A stretch of DNA of 22,271 bases from Comamonadaceae bacterium (GCA_947371775.1 CANBQX010000016.1:1-22271), one strand, 5' to 3'. Numbered from the stretch's first letter, positions 1 to 7,472 are shown. Notes: generated by a model not told the origin, from the letters alone. Numbers and translations are program-made.

Positions 1-91
1 CACGGATTTCGAAGTCCATGCCTTTTTCAAACAGCACAAAGCGGCAGCGGTGGGAAAAGGGGCAGGTTGTTCCTGAATACAGCACCATCAT
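1..91 (-). CDS. sspA: Stringent starvation protein A (N-terminal part, cut by window edge)
   Basis: The first 30 codons are present, beginning MMVLYSGTTCPFSHRCR and continuing with VLFEKGMDFEIR. This is the start of the thioredoxin-fold, glutathione-S-transferase-like domain of SspA, with the TCPFSHR segment in the position of the GST active-site loop. In the family SspA binds RNA polymerase and changes transcription during starvation; SspA proteins are generally not active transferases. There are two adjacent ATG codons (91-89 and 88-86). The first is chosen because AGGAG lies about 8 bases upstream. The gene follows petC on the same strand but is separated from it by a strong terminator hairpin. 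Only the N-terminus is visible, so the family call rests on about 30 residues. Confidence 0.85.
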   Translation of the reverse strand, partial: MMVLYSGTTCPFSHRCRFVLFEKGMDFEIR

Positions 92-105
92 GGCGGGGGA
101 CTCCT

Positions 106-145
106 AAAAAATAAAAGAGTGGGCTGCGCATGGCGGGCCCACTCT
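106..145 (-). terminator. Rho-independent terminator between petC and sspA
   Basis: Read on the minus strand, AGAGTGGGC (145-137) and GCCCACTCT (124-116) form a perfect 9-bp stem around a 12-base loop. It is followed at once by the T-rich tract TTTATTTTTT (115-106). This is a textbook intrinsic terminator for the petABC transcript. The T tract ends only 14 bases before the sspA start, with the sspA ribosome-binding site immediately next to it. Any transcript initiated upstream of the hairpin must therefore read through it to express sspA. Confidence 0.85.
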
Positions 146-161
146 GTAACTGGCAACACGC

Positions 162-190
162 TCCATGGAACGCATCACCAAGGCTTGGTG
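162..190. promoter_or_regulatory. Two small palindromes in the petC-sspA spacer
   Basis: CACCAAG-G-CTTGGTG (176-190) is a 7-bp inverted repeat around one base, and TCCATGGA (162-169) is a perfect 8-bp palindrome. Both lie between the petC stop codon and the terminator. They could be operator half-sites for an sspA promoter or simply chance dyads. No good -35/-10 pair was found beside them. Confidence 0.2.
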
Positions 191-196
191 GCCGAC

Positions 197-952
197 TTAC
201 TTGATGTCTTTCCAGTACGACGCGTTCAAGCGCCAAGTGAAGATCGTCATGACCAGCAAAAACAGCAGAACCCACACACCGACGCGCACGCGCTTGCCCT
301 GTGCCGGCTCTGACATCCATTGCAGGTAACCCACCAAATCGCCAATGGCTTGGTCGTATTGCAGGGGTGTCAATTTACCCGGCGTGAGCTGTTGCCAGCC
401 TTTGAAGACTTCGGTCTCGTGGCCATGGACTTCTTCCAAAGCGTAAATCGGCGCACGTTTGCCCTGAAGTTCCCACAGCACATGCGGCATGCCCACATTG
501 GGGAAAGCCATGTTGTTCCAACCTGTGGCTTTGCTCTCGTCCACGTAGAAGGTGCGCAAGTAGGTGTACAGATAGTCGGCACCGGTGCCTTGCGATCCAG
601 AACGCGAACGTGCGATGACGGTCAGATCGGGAGGGTTGCCACCGAACCAATCTTTGGCTTGGCGCGGATCGATCGCAACCTTCATGGTTTCACCGACTTT
701 TTCGGTGGTGAACAAGAGGTTGTCTTTGATCTGCTGGTCGGTCAGACCAATGTCCTTCAGGCGATTAAAACGCATGTAGGCCGCCGCGTGGCAGTTCAGG
801 CAGTAGTTGACAAAGGTCTTGGCGCCGCTTTGCAGGGCCGCCATGTCGTTGACGTTATTGGGCGCTTTGTCCCAGGCCACTCCACCGGTGTTGGCTTGCG
901 CCCCCACCATCAGGCCCAGGGCAGCGATCAAGCTGAGTACGATTTTTTTCAT
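197..952 (-). CDS. petC: Cytochrome c1, heme subunit of the cytochrome bc1 complex
   Basis: The 251-residue membrane-anchored c-type cytochrome carries electrons from the Rieske protein to soluble cytochrome c. Residues 1-20 form a Sec signal peptide (MKKIVLSLIAALGL...). The heme attachment motif CLNCH is at 51-55, the conserved PDLTVIARSR segment at about 108-117, and the probable axial Met is M155 in GMPHVLW. A C-terminal anchor spans about 224-241, followed by the typical YWKDIK tail. The frame is open further upstream to 1024, but the signal peptide and GGAG about 9 bases before the ATG fix the start at 952, 16 bases after the petB stop. It is the last gene of petABC before the terminator at 106-145. 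Confidence 0.97.
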   Translation of the reverse strand: MKKIVLSLIAALGLMVGAQANTGGVAWDKAPNNVNDMAALQSGAKTFVNYCLNCHAAAYMRFNRLKDIGLTDQQIKDNLLFTTEKVGETMKVAIDPRQAKDWFGGNPPDLTVIARSRSGSQGTGADYLYTYLRTFYVDESKATGWNNMAFPNVGMPHVLWELQGKRAPIYALEEVHGHETEVFKGWQQLTPGKLTPLQYDQAIGDLVGYLQWMSEPAQGKRVRVGVWVLLFLLVMTIFTWRLNASYWKDIK

Positions 953-968
953 TTTTTCTAACTCCAGC

Positions 969-2369
969 TCAATGGGCAGTGAAGGTGACGCGCTGGGGAA
1001 CCGTCTTGGTTTCACCCATCTCACTCCACCACGGCATCAGCAAGAAGAAACCGAAGTAAAACAAGGTGCCGACTTGGGACACACGCTCGCCAATCGGAGA
1101 CGGCGGCTGCACACCCAGGTAGGCCAGCACAATGAAATTGACCACAAAAATAGCGTACAAATATTTGTGCCAGCTTGGGCGGTAGCGGATCGACTTGACC
1201 GCACAGTTGTCCAGCCAGGGCAGGAAGAACAGAATCACGACGGCACCGCCCATGATCACCACGCCCCAGAATTTGGCGTCGATGGAAAGCATCATGGCCG
1301 TCACCACCGCAGCGGCGCCCACGATAACGATCTTGAACACCGCAGGCATCTTGATCTTCCAAACGCTCACCGCAGCAGCACCCACCACACAGGCAATCAG
1401 CACCAACACCATCTCACTGGTGATGGCACGCAGCATGGAGTAGAAGGGCGTGAAATACCACACCGGCGCAATGTGCAGCGGCGTCTTCAAGGGGTCGGCG
1501 GGAATGAAGTTGTTGTACTCGAGGAAGTAGCCACCCGCTTCAGGCGCGAAGAAAATGATGGCGGTAAACACCATCAGGAACATGCTCACGGCAAAGATGT
1601 CGTGGACCGTGTAGTAGGGGTGGAACGGGATGCCGTCCAGTGGATGGCCATCCGCGCCCTTGGTTGCTTTGATTTCCACACCGTCGGGGTTGTTGGAGCC
1701 GACTTCATGCAAGGCAATGATGTGGGCAGCCACCAGACCCAGCAGCACCAGCGGCACAGCAATGACGTGGAAGCTGAAGAAGCGATTCAAGGTGGCGTCG
1801 CCCACGACGTAGTCGCCTCGGATCAGCAAAGCCAGGTCAGGACCCACAAAAGGCACAGCCGCAAACAAGTTCACGATCACCTGCGCACCCCAGTAGCTCA
1901 TTTGGCCCCAAGGCAAGAGGTAACCCATGAAGGCTTCGGCCATGAGGCACAAGAAAATGCCACAACCGAACAGCCACACCAGTTCACGCGGCTTGCGATA
2001 GCTGCCGTAAATCAGCCCGCGGAACATGTGCATGTACACCACGATGAAGAATGCAGACGCGCCGGTGGAGTGCATGTAGCGGATCAACCAGCCCCATGGC
2101 ACGTCGCGCATGATGTATTCGACCGAGCCAAACGCCAAAGCGGCATCAGGCTTGTAATGCATCACCAGGAAAATACCGGTGAGGATCTGAATCACCAGCA
2201 CCAGCATCGACAGGCCGCCGAAGATGTAGAAAAAATTGAAATTCTTGGGCGCGTAGTACTGGCCCAAGTGGTCGTTGTACAGCTGGCTCAGAGGAAAGCG
2301 GTTGTCAATCCAGTTCAGCAGCTTGGCGCCCGCAGGCGCGTTGGGGGAGATTTCTTTCATTTCAGCCAT
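969..2369 (-). CDS. petB: Cytochrome b of the cytochrome bc1 complex
   Basis: The 466-residue polytopic subunit holds both b hemes and the Qo and Qi quinone sites. Likely heme ligands are H100 and H114 in one helix and H201 and H216 in another. The second pair is 15 residues apart rather than the 14 of mitochondrial and alphaproteobacterial cytochrome b. The Qo-site motif normally written PEWY reads PVWY at 302-305. The C-terminal part adds several further membrane segments (about residues 330-460), which explains the length. GGAG lies 7 bases before the ATG. The gene is 21 bases downstream of petA and 16 upstream of petC, consistent with one transcript. Confidence 0.97.
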   Translation of the reverse strand: MAEMKEISPNAPAGAKLLNWIDNRFPLSQLYNDHLGQYYAPKNFNFFYIFGGLSMLVLVIQILTGIFLVMHYKPDAALAFGSVEYIMRDVPWGWLIRYMHSTGASAFFIVVYMHMFRGLIYGSYRKPRELVWLFGCGIFLCLMAEAFMGYLLPWGQMSYWGAQVIVNLFAAVPFVGPDLALLIRGDYVVGDATLNRFFSFHVIAVPLVLLGLVAAHIIALHEVGSNNPDGVEIKATKGADGHPLDGIPFHPYYTVHDIFAVSMFLMVFTAIIFFAPEAGGYFLEYNNFIPADPLKTPLHIAPVWYFTPFYSMLRAITSEMVLVLIACVVGAAAVSVWKIKMPAVFKIVIVGAAAVVTAMMLSIDAKFWGVVIMGGAVVILFFLPWLDNCAVKSIRYRPSWHKYLYAIFVVNFIVLAYLGVQPPSPIGERVSQVGTLFYFGFFLLMPWWSEMGETKTVPQRVTFTAH

Positions 2370-2390
2370 GGTGTGCTCCGGAGGCGGGGG

Positions 2391-3005
2391 TCAGGCCTTG
2401 GTGTCTTCACCGATCACCAAACGGCTGTCGGAAAGGTACATATGCGGCGGAATTTCGAGGTTATCGGGCGCGGGCTTGTTCTTGAACACACGACCCGCCA
2501 TGTCAAAGGTGGAGCCGTGGCAAGGGCACAGGAAACCGCCCTTCCAGTCGTCCGGCAGCGAGGCCTGAGGACCACTTTGGAATTTTTCCGACGGCGAGCA
2601 GCCCAAATGGGTGCAAATGCCTACGGCAACAAAGAACTCGGGCTTGATCGAACGGCCCTCGTTGCGGGCATAGGCCGGCGTGAGTTCATCGGGTTTGCGC
2701 TTGGACTGGGGATCGGCCAAAGCGCCATCCAAGCTGGGCAAGGCAGCGATTTGCTCAGGCGTGCGACGCACCACCCACACCGGCTTACCGCGCCACTCCA
2801 CGGTGATTTTTTCACCGGGTTTGATCGCGGAAATATCGACTTCCACGGCCGCACCGGCGGCTTTGGCACGCTCGGAGGGGCTGAAAGAACTGACAAAAGG
2901 CACTGCCGTGGCGGCTGCGCCTGCGAGGCCAGCGCAGGAAGATGCAATGATCCAGGTGCGCTTGCTGGGGTCGTTCGGCTTGCTGCCGACGAGGGTGTCG
3001 CTCAT
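2391..3005 (-). CDS. petA: Rieske iron-sulfur subunit of the cytochrome bc1 complex
   Basis: This 204-residue [2Fe-2S] protein takes electrons from quinol at the Qo site and passes them to cytochrome c1. The two cluster-binding boxes are clear: CTHLGC (131-136) and CPCHGS (160-165). The N-terminus is an uncleaved Tat-type signal anchor: polar head, then K15-R16-T-W, then a hydrophobic stretch at about 18-41. The twin-arginine pair is KR here instead of RR. The start is supported by TGAGGA about 6 bases upstream of the ATG. The gene follows the PdxA-family gene by 21 bases and precedes petB by 21 bases. Confidence 0.97.
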   Translation of the reverse strand: MSDTLVGSKPNDPSKRTWIIASSCAGLAGAAATAVPFVSSFSPSERAKAAGAAVEVDISAIKPGEKITVEWRGKPVWVVRRTPEQIAALPSLDGALADPQSKRKPDELTPAYARNEGRSIKPEFFVAVGICTHLGCSPSEKFQSGPQASLPDDWKGGFLCPCHGSTFDMAGRVFKNKPAPDNLEIPPHMYLSDSRLVIGEDTKA

Positions 3006-3026
3006 GAGAATCCTCAGGAAAAATCA

Positions 3027-4124
3027 CTACTTGGGAAGCCTTGGATTGTAGCTGACCGCCGAGCCAGCCAATTGGTGTGCCGTCCGCACAGCGGCAATCA
3101 GACTGGCGGGGTTGGCGCGGCCCTGCCCGGCAATGTCAAACGCCGTGCCATGGTCGGGGCTGGTACGCACCAGTGGCAGACCCAGTGTGACGTTGACGCC
3201 CTGCTCCACACCCAGGTATTTCACCGGAATCAGCCCCTGGTCGTGGTACATGGCCAGCACCACGTCAAACTCGGGCTCCACTCCCGTGCGGGCTCGTGCA
3301 CGCATGAACACCGTATCGGGCGCCCAGGGGCCGCTCACATTGCAACCTTGGGTCCGAGCCGCGGCAATCGCCGGGGCAATGGTCTGAATTTCTTCGCTGC
3401 CAAAGAGCCCGCCCTCTCCTGCGTGGGGGTTGAGTCCGGCCACCGCGATGCGCGGCGCGCGTCCCAGCACGGCCGTCAAGGCGGAGTGGGTAATCAGCAG
3501 CGACTGCAACACATTGTCAAAAGTTACCGCCTGCAGCGCCTCGCGCAGCGAGAGATGGATGCTGACCAGCACCGTGCGCAGTTCGTCGTTGGCCAGCATC
3601 ATGCGCACCGGTAGCTGGTCCACCGACCTGTGGAGGTGCTCGGCAGCAATCGCTTGCAGCATCTCGGTGTGGCCTGGATAGCGGTCGTAAGGCGCGCCTG
3701 CCGCGTGCAGTGCTTCTTTGTGCAAGGGCGCCGTCACCACGGCGGCAATACGGCCTTGTAGCGCCTGCCGAGCAGCCCAGTCCACACACCGGCCCGCAAA
3801 TTCGCCCGCCACCGCACTCACCTGACCGATGGCCACCGCCCCCAGAGGCGCACCGACCTGCAGCACCGGCACACAGCGTGGCGGCAGCAAGGCCACGTCG
3901 CTGGCGTCTTCGATTTGCACGATGGGCCAGACCATTCCTTCAGGCGGCGTTGCCAACCGGACGGCGGCGCGCATTGCTGCAACGTCCCCTGCCACAAAGC
4001 AATTTCGCAGGTCGGGTGACTGCGACAAAAAGGACTTGGCAATGATTTCCGGGCCAATACCTGCAGCGTCACCCAGGGTGATGGCGACGGGCAGGTCCTG
4101 CGCAGCGGATAAAGAGTCGGTCAT
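3027..4124 (-). CDS. pdxA: 4-hydroxythreonine-4-phosphate dehydrogenase family protein (PdxA)
   Basis: The 365-residue protein matches PdxA, the NAD-dependent enzyme that oxidises and decarboxylates 4-phosphohydroxy-threonine in pyridoxal phosphate synthesis. The three metal-ligand histidines are visible: H152 in PGHTEML, H234 in NPHAGEGG and H294 in AMYHDQG. The N-terminal motif usually written GDPAGIGPE reads GDAAGIGPE (18-26). The frame runs open to 4628 but overlaps the upstream gene; the ATG at 4124 leaves about ten residues before the first strand. No Shine-Dalgarno sequence is seen there, so the exact start is uncertain. The gene sits 31 bases after the Nif3-like gene and 21 before petA, not beside surA/rsmA as pdxA often is. 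It could therefore be a paralog with another substrate. Confidence 0.88.
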   Translation of the reverse strand: MTDSLSAAQDLPVAITLGDAAGIGPEIIAKSFLSQSPDLRNCFVAGDVAAMRAAVRLATPPEGMVWPIVQIEDASDVALLPPRCVPVLQVGAPLGAVAIGQVSAVAGEFAGRCVDWAARQALQGRIAAVVTAPLHKEALHAAGAPYDRYPGHTEMLQAIAAEHLHRSVDQLPVRMMLANDELRTVLVSIHLSLREALQAVTFDNVLQSLLITHSALTAVLGRAPRIAVAGLNPHAGEGGLFGSEEIQTIAPAIAAARTQGCNVSGPWAPDTVFMRARARTGVEPEFDVVLAMYHDQGLIPVKYLGVEQGVNVTLGLPLVRTSPDHGTAFDIAGQGRANPASLIAAVRTAHQLAGSAVSYNPRLPK

Positions 4125-4155
4125 GGGGAGGGTGTTGGCGTCTGGAAGACGCCCT

Positions 4156-4911
4156 TCAGGCAGGATTGTCAATATCGATAAAGGTGTGGCGCAGCCCCAG
4201 CTCGGAGGCAACTTGGCGCCCCACCGCCTGCACGCCATAGCGTTCGCTGGCGTGGTGGCCGCAGGCGATGTAGGACACACCGCATTCCCGCGCGTAATGG
4301 GCCTGGGGCTCCGAAATTTCACCGGTAATAAAGACGTCTGCGCCAGCCGCAATCGCAGCCTCGAAATAGCCTTGCGCTCCACCCGTGCACCAGGCAATCT
4401 TGCTGACAGGGTCGGCGTTTCCCTCCACCAGCACCACCGAGCGACCCAACACCGACTCCACGTGAGCGGCCAGCGCGCGCGCATGGTCAAAGCCACGGTG
4501 AGTGGCTTGCCCCAGCCAGCCCAGCTGCTGCTCGCCAAAGCGCTCGCTCGCCTCCAAGCCCAAACGCAGGCCCAGCTGGGCATTGTTGCCCCACTGTTCA
4601 TGGGCGTCGAGTGGCAGGTGATACGCAAACAAATGGATGTCGTTCGCCAAGAGCAGCGCCAGACGATCGCGCAACCAGCCAGTCACGGGCCCGGCGTGGC
4701 CACGCCAAAACAGGCCGTGGTGTACCAGGATGGCATCAGCCTCGTGGGCGATGGCCGCCTCAATCAGGGCCAAACTGGCCGTCACTCCGCTGACCACATG
4801 ACGCACCGGTCGGCGGCCCTCGACCTGCAGGCCATTGGGGCCGTAATCTTTAAAGCGGGACGGCTCCAGCATGGAGTCCAAGGTGCTTAAGAGGGCGGTG
4901 TAGTGCTTCAT
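4156..4911 (-). CDS. Nif3-like dinuclear metal-centre protein (YbgI/DUF34 family)
   Basis: This 251-residue member of the Nif3/YbgI family forms ring-shaped hexamers with a two-metal site; its biological role is still poorly defined. Likely metal ligands are H64-H65 in VHHGLFW, D102 and nearby residues in YHLPLDAH, and H219 plus E223 in the C-terminal ACGHHASERYG segment. The reading frame stays open to 5112. The start at 4911 (MKHYTALLSTLDSMLEP) matches the usual N-terminus of the family and avoids running over the divergent protease gene. No ribosome-binding site is visible, but CATAAT lies 12 bases upstream, so a very short leader is possible. It appears to be the first gene of the pdxA-petABC run. 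Confidence 0.9.
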   Translation of the reverse strand: MKHYTALLSTLDSMLEPSRFKDYGPNGLQVEGRRPVRHVVSGVTASLALIEAAIAHEADAILVHHGLFWRGHAGPVTGWLRDRLALLLANDIHLFAYHLPLDAHEQWGNNAQLGLRLGLEASERFGEQQLGWLGQATHRGFDHARALAAHVESVLGRSVVLVEGNADPVSKIAWCTGGAQGYFEAAIAAGADVFITGEISEPQAHYARECGVSYIACGHHASERYGVQAVGRQVASELGLRHTFIDIDNPA

Positions 4912-4961
4912 GGTCGTGTGCAGATTATGGGGCGCGCTTTGCAGGTGTCCCTGAATTGTGC

Positions 4962-4993
4962 TCCGCAGCGGTGTGCGATCTACAATTTCAGGC
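4962..4993 (+). promoter_or_regulatory. Candidate promoter of the plus-strand protease gene
   Basis: TACAAT at 4981-4986 is one base from the sigma-70 -10 consensus. It lies about 50 bases before the protease ATG inside the 124-bp divergent spacer. The best upstream match is TTGTGC with a long 19-base spacer, so the -35 is weak. AAGGA at 5021-5025 is the ribosome-binding site, 10 bases before ATG 5036. The assignment is by eye only. Confidence 0.35.
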
Positions 4994-5035
4994 AGTGGCG
5001 CACCCCGTGCGTATCTCTGCAAGGATTGTTCGTTC

Positions 5036-6178
5036 ATGAAGCGTGTTTGGCTCCTGTTTTCGCAAAGCGCCACGGTGTTGCTCGCCGCATATTTCGTGGT
5101 GTCAACGCTCAAACCCGCGTGGTTGGCCCCCCGTGGCGTCAGTACCTTGGCCTTGCTGCAGGCTCCGGCAGCGCAAAGTGTTGAAGTTCCGCCGGGCAGT
5201 TTTCGCCTGGCCGCTCAAAAGGCGTCCACGGCCGTGGTCAGCATCAATGTAAGCCACGCGAGCAGGCACCAGCCACGACTCCCCGAGCCCTGGCCTGGCT
5301 TTTTCAATGGTGACCCTGACGGCGAAGCGGACGGCGCCTCCGGCATGGGCAGCGGCGTGATCGTCAGCGCCAGCGGCTATGTGCTGACCAACAACCATGT
5401 GGTGGACGGCGCGGACCAGATTGAAGTGATCTTGAACGACCACCGTCGCGCGCGTGCCAAGGTCATTGGCACCGACCCCGATAGCGACCTGGCGGTGCTG
5501 AAAATCGAGCTGGACCGGCTTCCCGTCATGGTGCTGGGTGACTCGGACAAGCTGCAGGTCGGTGACCAGGTGCTGGCCATTGGCAACCCCTTTGGCGTGG
5601 GCCAGACGGTGACGGCTGGCATTGTGAGCGCGCTGGGGCGCAACCAACTCGGCATCAACACCTTCGAGAACTTCATCCAGACTGATGCGGCGATCAACCC
5701 GGGCAACTCCGGCGGCGCGCTGGTGGATGTCCATGGAAACCTGCTGGGCATCAACACCGCGATTTACTCACGCTCGGGCGGCAGCTTGGGCATCGGCTTT
5801 GCCATTCCGGTGGCAACGGCCAAACAGGTGCTGGAGGCCATTGTGAAAGATGGCCAGGTCACGCGCGGCTGGATTGGTGTGGAGCCCAACGACCTGTCCG
5901 CCGAACTGCGGGAGACCTTTGGTGTGCTTGCGCCCAGCGGCGTGATCATTACAGGCGTTTTGCAGGGTGGACCCGCTGCCAAAGCTGGCGTGGTGCCAGG
6001 CGATGTGATCGTGGCCATTGCTGGCACACCGGTCGAAGACGTGACGCAGTTGCTGGCGCAGGTGGCGGCACTCAAACCCGGCACGTCCGCGCAATTTTCG
6101 GTACAACGCAAAAAGCTCGTATTGCAACTTGCCATCACGCCCGGGTTGCGGCCCCGCCCGCAACAATCCAAGCGCTAA
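5036..6178 (+). CDS. Membrane-anchored DegS/HtrA-like serine protease with one PDZ domain
   Basis: The 380-residue periplasmic-facing protease is probably active in envelope quality control or stress signalling. An N-terminal membrane anchor spans about residues 4-24 (MKRVWLLF...). The trypsin-like domain carries the triad H121 (TNNHVV), D151 (DSDLAVLK) and S225 (GNSGG). A single PDZ domain covers about 277-365. Anchor, protease and one PDZ is the DegS layout; DegP has two PDZ domains and a cleaved signal. The start is set by AAGGA 10 bases upstream and by the anchor sequence. It is the only plus-strand gene here, divergent from the Nif3-like gene and convergent with tatC, 13 bases away. Whether it cleaves an anti-sigma factor cannot be read from the sequence. 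Confidence 0.93.
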   Translation: MKRVWLLFSQSATVLLAAYFVVSTLKPAWLAPRGVSTLALLQAPAAQSVEVPPGSFRLAAQKASTAVVSINVSHASRHQPRLPEPWPGFFNGDPDGEADGASGMGSGVIVSASGYVLTNNHVVDGADQIEVILNDHRRARAKVIGTDPDSDLAVLKIELDRLPVMVLGDSDKLQVGDQVLAIGNPFGVGQTVTAGIVSALGRNQLGINTFENFIQTDAAINPGNSGGALVDVHGNLLGINTAIYSRSGGSLGIGFAIPVATAKQVLEAIVKDGQVTRGWIGVEPNDLSAELRETFGVLAPSGVIITGVLQGGPAAKAGVVPGDVIVAIAGTPVEDVTQLLAQVAALKPGTSAQFSVQRKKLVLQLAITPGLRPRPQQSKR

Positions 6179-6189
6179 CGCGGCGCTTG
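6169..6189. terminator. Inverted repeat at the convergent protease/tatC junction
   Basis: CAAGCGC (6169-6175) and GCGCTTG (6183-6189) form a perfect 7-bp stem with a 7-base loop. It overlaps the protease stop codon and fills the 13-bp gap to the tatC stop. It could act in both directions, but neither side has a real T tract, so it is a weak or Rho-assisted terminator at best. Confidence 0.35.
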
Positions 6190-6191
6190 CC

Positions 6192-6983
6192 TCAGGGCTG
6201 CGCCGCTTCGGGCTCTGCGTCGGGCGACTGCGTGTGGCGAATGAACAGTTGGGCAGCCCAAATACCGACTTCGTACAGCAGACACATGGGAATCAGCAGC
6301 GCCAGCATGGACACCGGGTCGGGCGGCGTGACCAAGCCCGCCGCCGCAGCAGCGGCGACGATGAAATAGGTGCGAAAGGCCTTGAGCTGCTCCACGGTTA
6401 CCACGTTCATCCGCGCCAATATCACCACCACGATGGGCACCTCAAAGGCCACGCCAAAGGCGATGAACATGGTGATGACGAAATCAAGGTAGGCCTCGAT
6501 ATCCGGGCTGACGGCGACGGACGCCGGCGCCATTTTTTGAATCGCTGGAAAGGCCTGACCGAAGACGAAAAAGTAGCAAAAGGCCGCGCCCGCATAAAAC
6601 AACACGGTACTGGCGGCCACCAGCGGCAACACCAGCTTCTTCTCATGCTTGTACAAGCCCGGCGCCACGAAGGCCCAGATTTGGTAAAGGATCCACGGCA
6701 ATGACAGAGCAATGGCCGCCATCACCGACACCTTGATTGGCACCAAAAAGGGCGAAACCACGCCGACTGCGATCATCTTGGAGCCTTCCGGCAGCGCACG
6801 CACCAAGGGCATGGCCAACAGGTCGTACAGCTGCGAGGGACCGGGGTAAAACACCAACACGGCGAAGACGGCGGCGATGCCGTAAATCGACCACAGCAAG
6901 CGGTCGCGCAGCTCAAACAGGTGTTGGATAAAGGGCTGTTCCGTCCCGGCGAGCTCGTCTTCTTTGGAACTTGAATCAGTCAT
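6192..6983 (-). CDS. tatC: Sec-independent protein translocase subunit TatC
   Basis: The 263-residue inner-membrane protein has six predicted membrane segments and is the core receptor for twin-arginine signal peptides, acting with TatB and TatA. The conserved N-terminal segment HLFELRDRLL is at about 21-30. The transmembrane glutamate sits in GVAFEVPIV, and the VTPPDPVSMLALLIPM stretch marks the last helices. The ATG overlaps the tatB stop by four bases (ATGA), which points to translational coupling. It is the last gene of the his-HIT-tat run and ends 13 bases from the convergent protease gene. Confidence 0.97.
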   Translation of the reverse strand: MTDSSSKEDELAGTEQPFIQHLFELRDRLLWSIYGIAAVFAVLVFYPGPSQLYDLLAMPLVRALPEGSKMIAVGVVSPFLVPIKVSVMAAIALSLPWILYQIWAFVAPGLYKHEKKLVLPLVAASTVLFYAGAAFCYFFVFGQAFPAIQKMAPASVAVSPDIEAYLDFVITMFIAFGVAFEVPIVVVILARMNVVTVEQLKAFRTYFIVAAAAAAGLVTPPDPVSMLALLIPMCLLYEVGIWAAQLFIRHTQSPDAEPEAAQP

Positions 6984-7438
6984 GGAGTCACTTTAGGGGG
7001 CCGAAAGCGCGCCACGCGCGCTGCGCCGGAGAGCGCTTTGGTTCGGGTGCCGGAGCGGGCTTTGTACCACTGCGGCGTGGCACTGATTTTGGCGCGCCAA
7101 CGCTTTTTAGGCATTTGGTGCACCGAGTAATAGGGCAGCGATACGGCCTCTTGCCCCGCGTAAGTGGCCGCCGACCAGGTTTTTTGCACTTCGTCGGCGC
7201 TGGTCTGGATGGACGACTCCACCGCCTGCGCTGCCGACTCGACCGTGTCGCGCATTTTGCGCAGCTCTTCGAGGTCCATCGAGCGATTGACCTCTTCTTT
7301 CACATCAGCCACGTAGCGGCGGGCGCGACCCAGCAAGGTGCCCAGGGTTTTGGCCACCGCTGGAAGCTTTTCGGGGCCTATGACGATGAGTGCAATGCCG
7401 CCAACAATCGCGAGCTTGGTAACGCCAATGTCAAACAC
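6980..7438 (-). CDS. tatB: Sec-independent protein translocase subunit TatB
   Basis: The 152-residue protein has one N-terminal membrane helix (MFDIGVTKLAIVGGIALIVIG), the GPEKLP hinge typical of TatB, an amphipathic helix and a long charged C-terminal region. With TatC it forms the signal-peptide receptor. The start codon is GTG (7438-7436) with only a weak AGGG upstream, so translation may be lower than for tatA. Its stop overlaps the tatC start by four bases. The C-terminal tail, about residues 110-152, is strongly basic (PKKRWRAK..., PPKVTP) and probably flexible. Confidence 0.95.
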   Translation of the reverse strand: MFDIGVTKLAIVGGIALIVIGPEKLPAVAKTLGTLLGRARRYVADVKEEVNRSMDLEELRKMRDTVESAAQAVESSIQTSADEVQKTWSAATYAGQEAVSLPYYSVHQMPKKRWRAKISATPQWYKARSGTRTKALSGAARVARFRPPKVTP

Positions 7439-7472
7439 GAGAAACCCTACTCTGAAGCGTCACTGCCCGCAT

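Noticed and set aside
807..3614. A 935-codon open frame on the plus strand, antisense to petC-petB-petA and part of pdxA
   Set aside because: It lies opposite four well-supported genes; its translation is rich in His, Arg and Gln with no domain pattern, as expected for an antisense frame of GC-rich coding DNA.
4125..4628. Possible 168-residue N-terminal extension of the PdxA-family protein
   Set aside because: The extra part overlaps the Nif3-like gene in another frame, is rich in Trp and Arg, and is absent from the family; the start at 4124 fits normal length.
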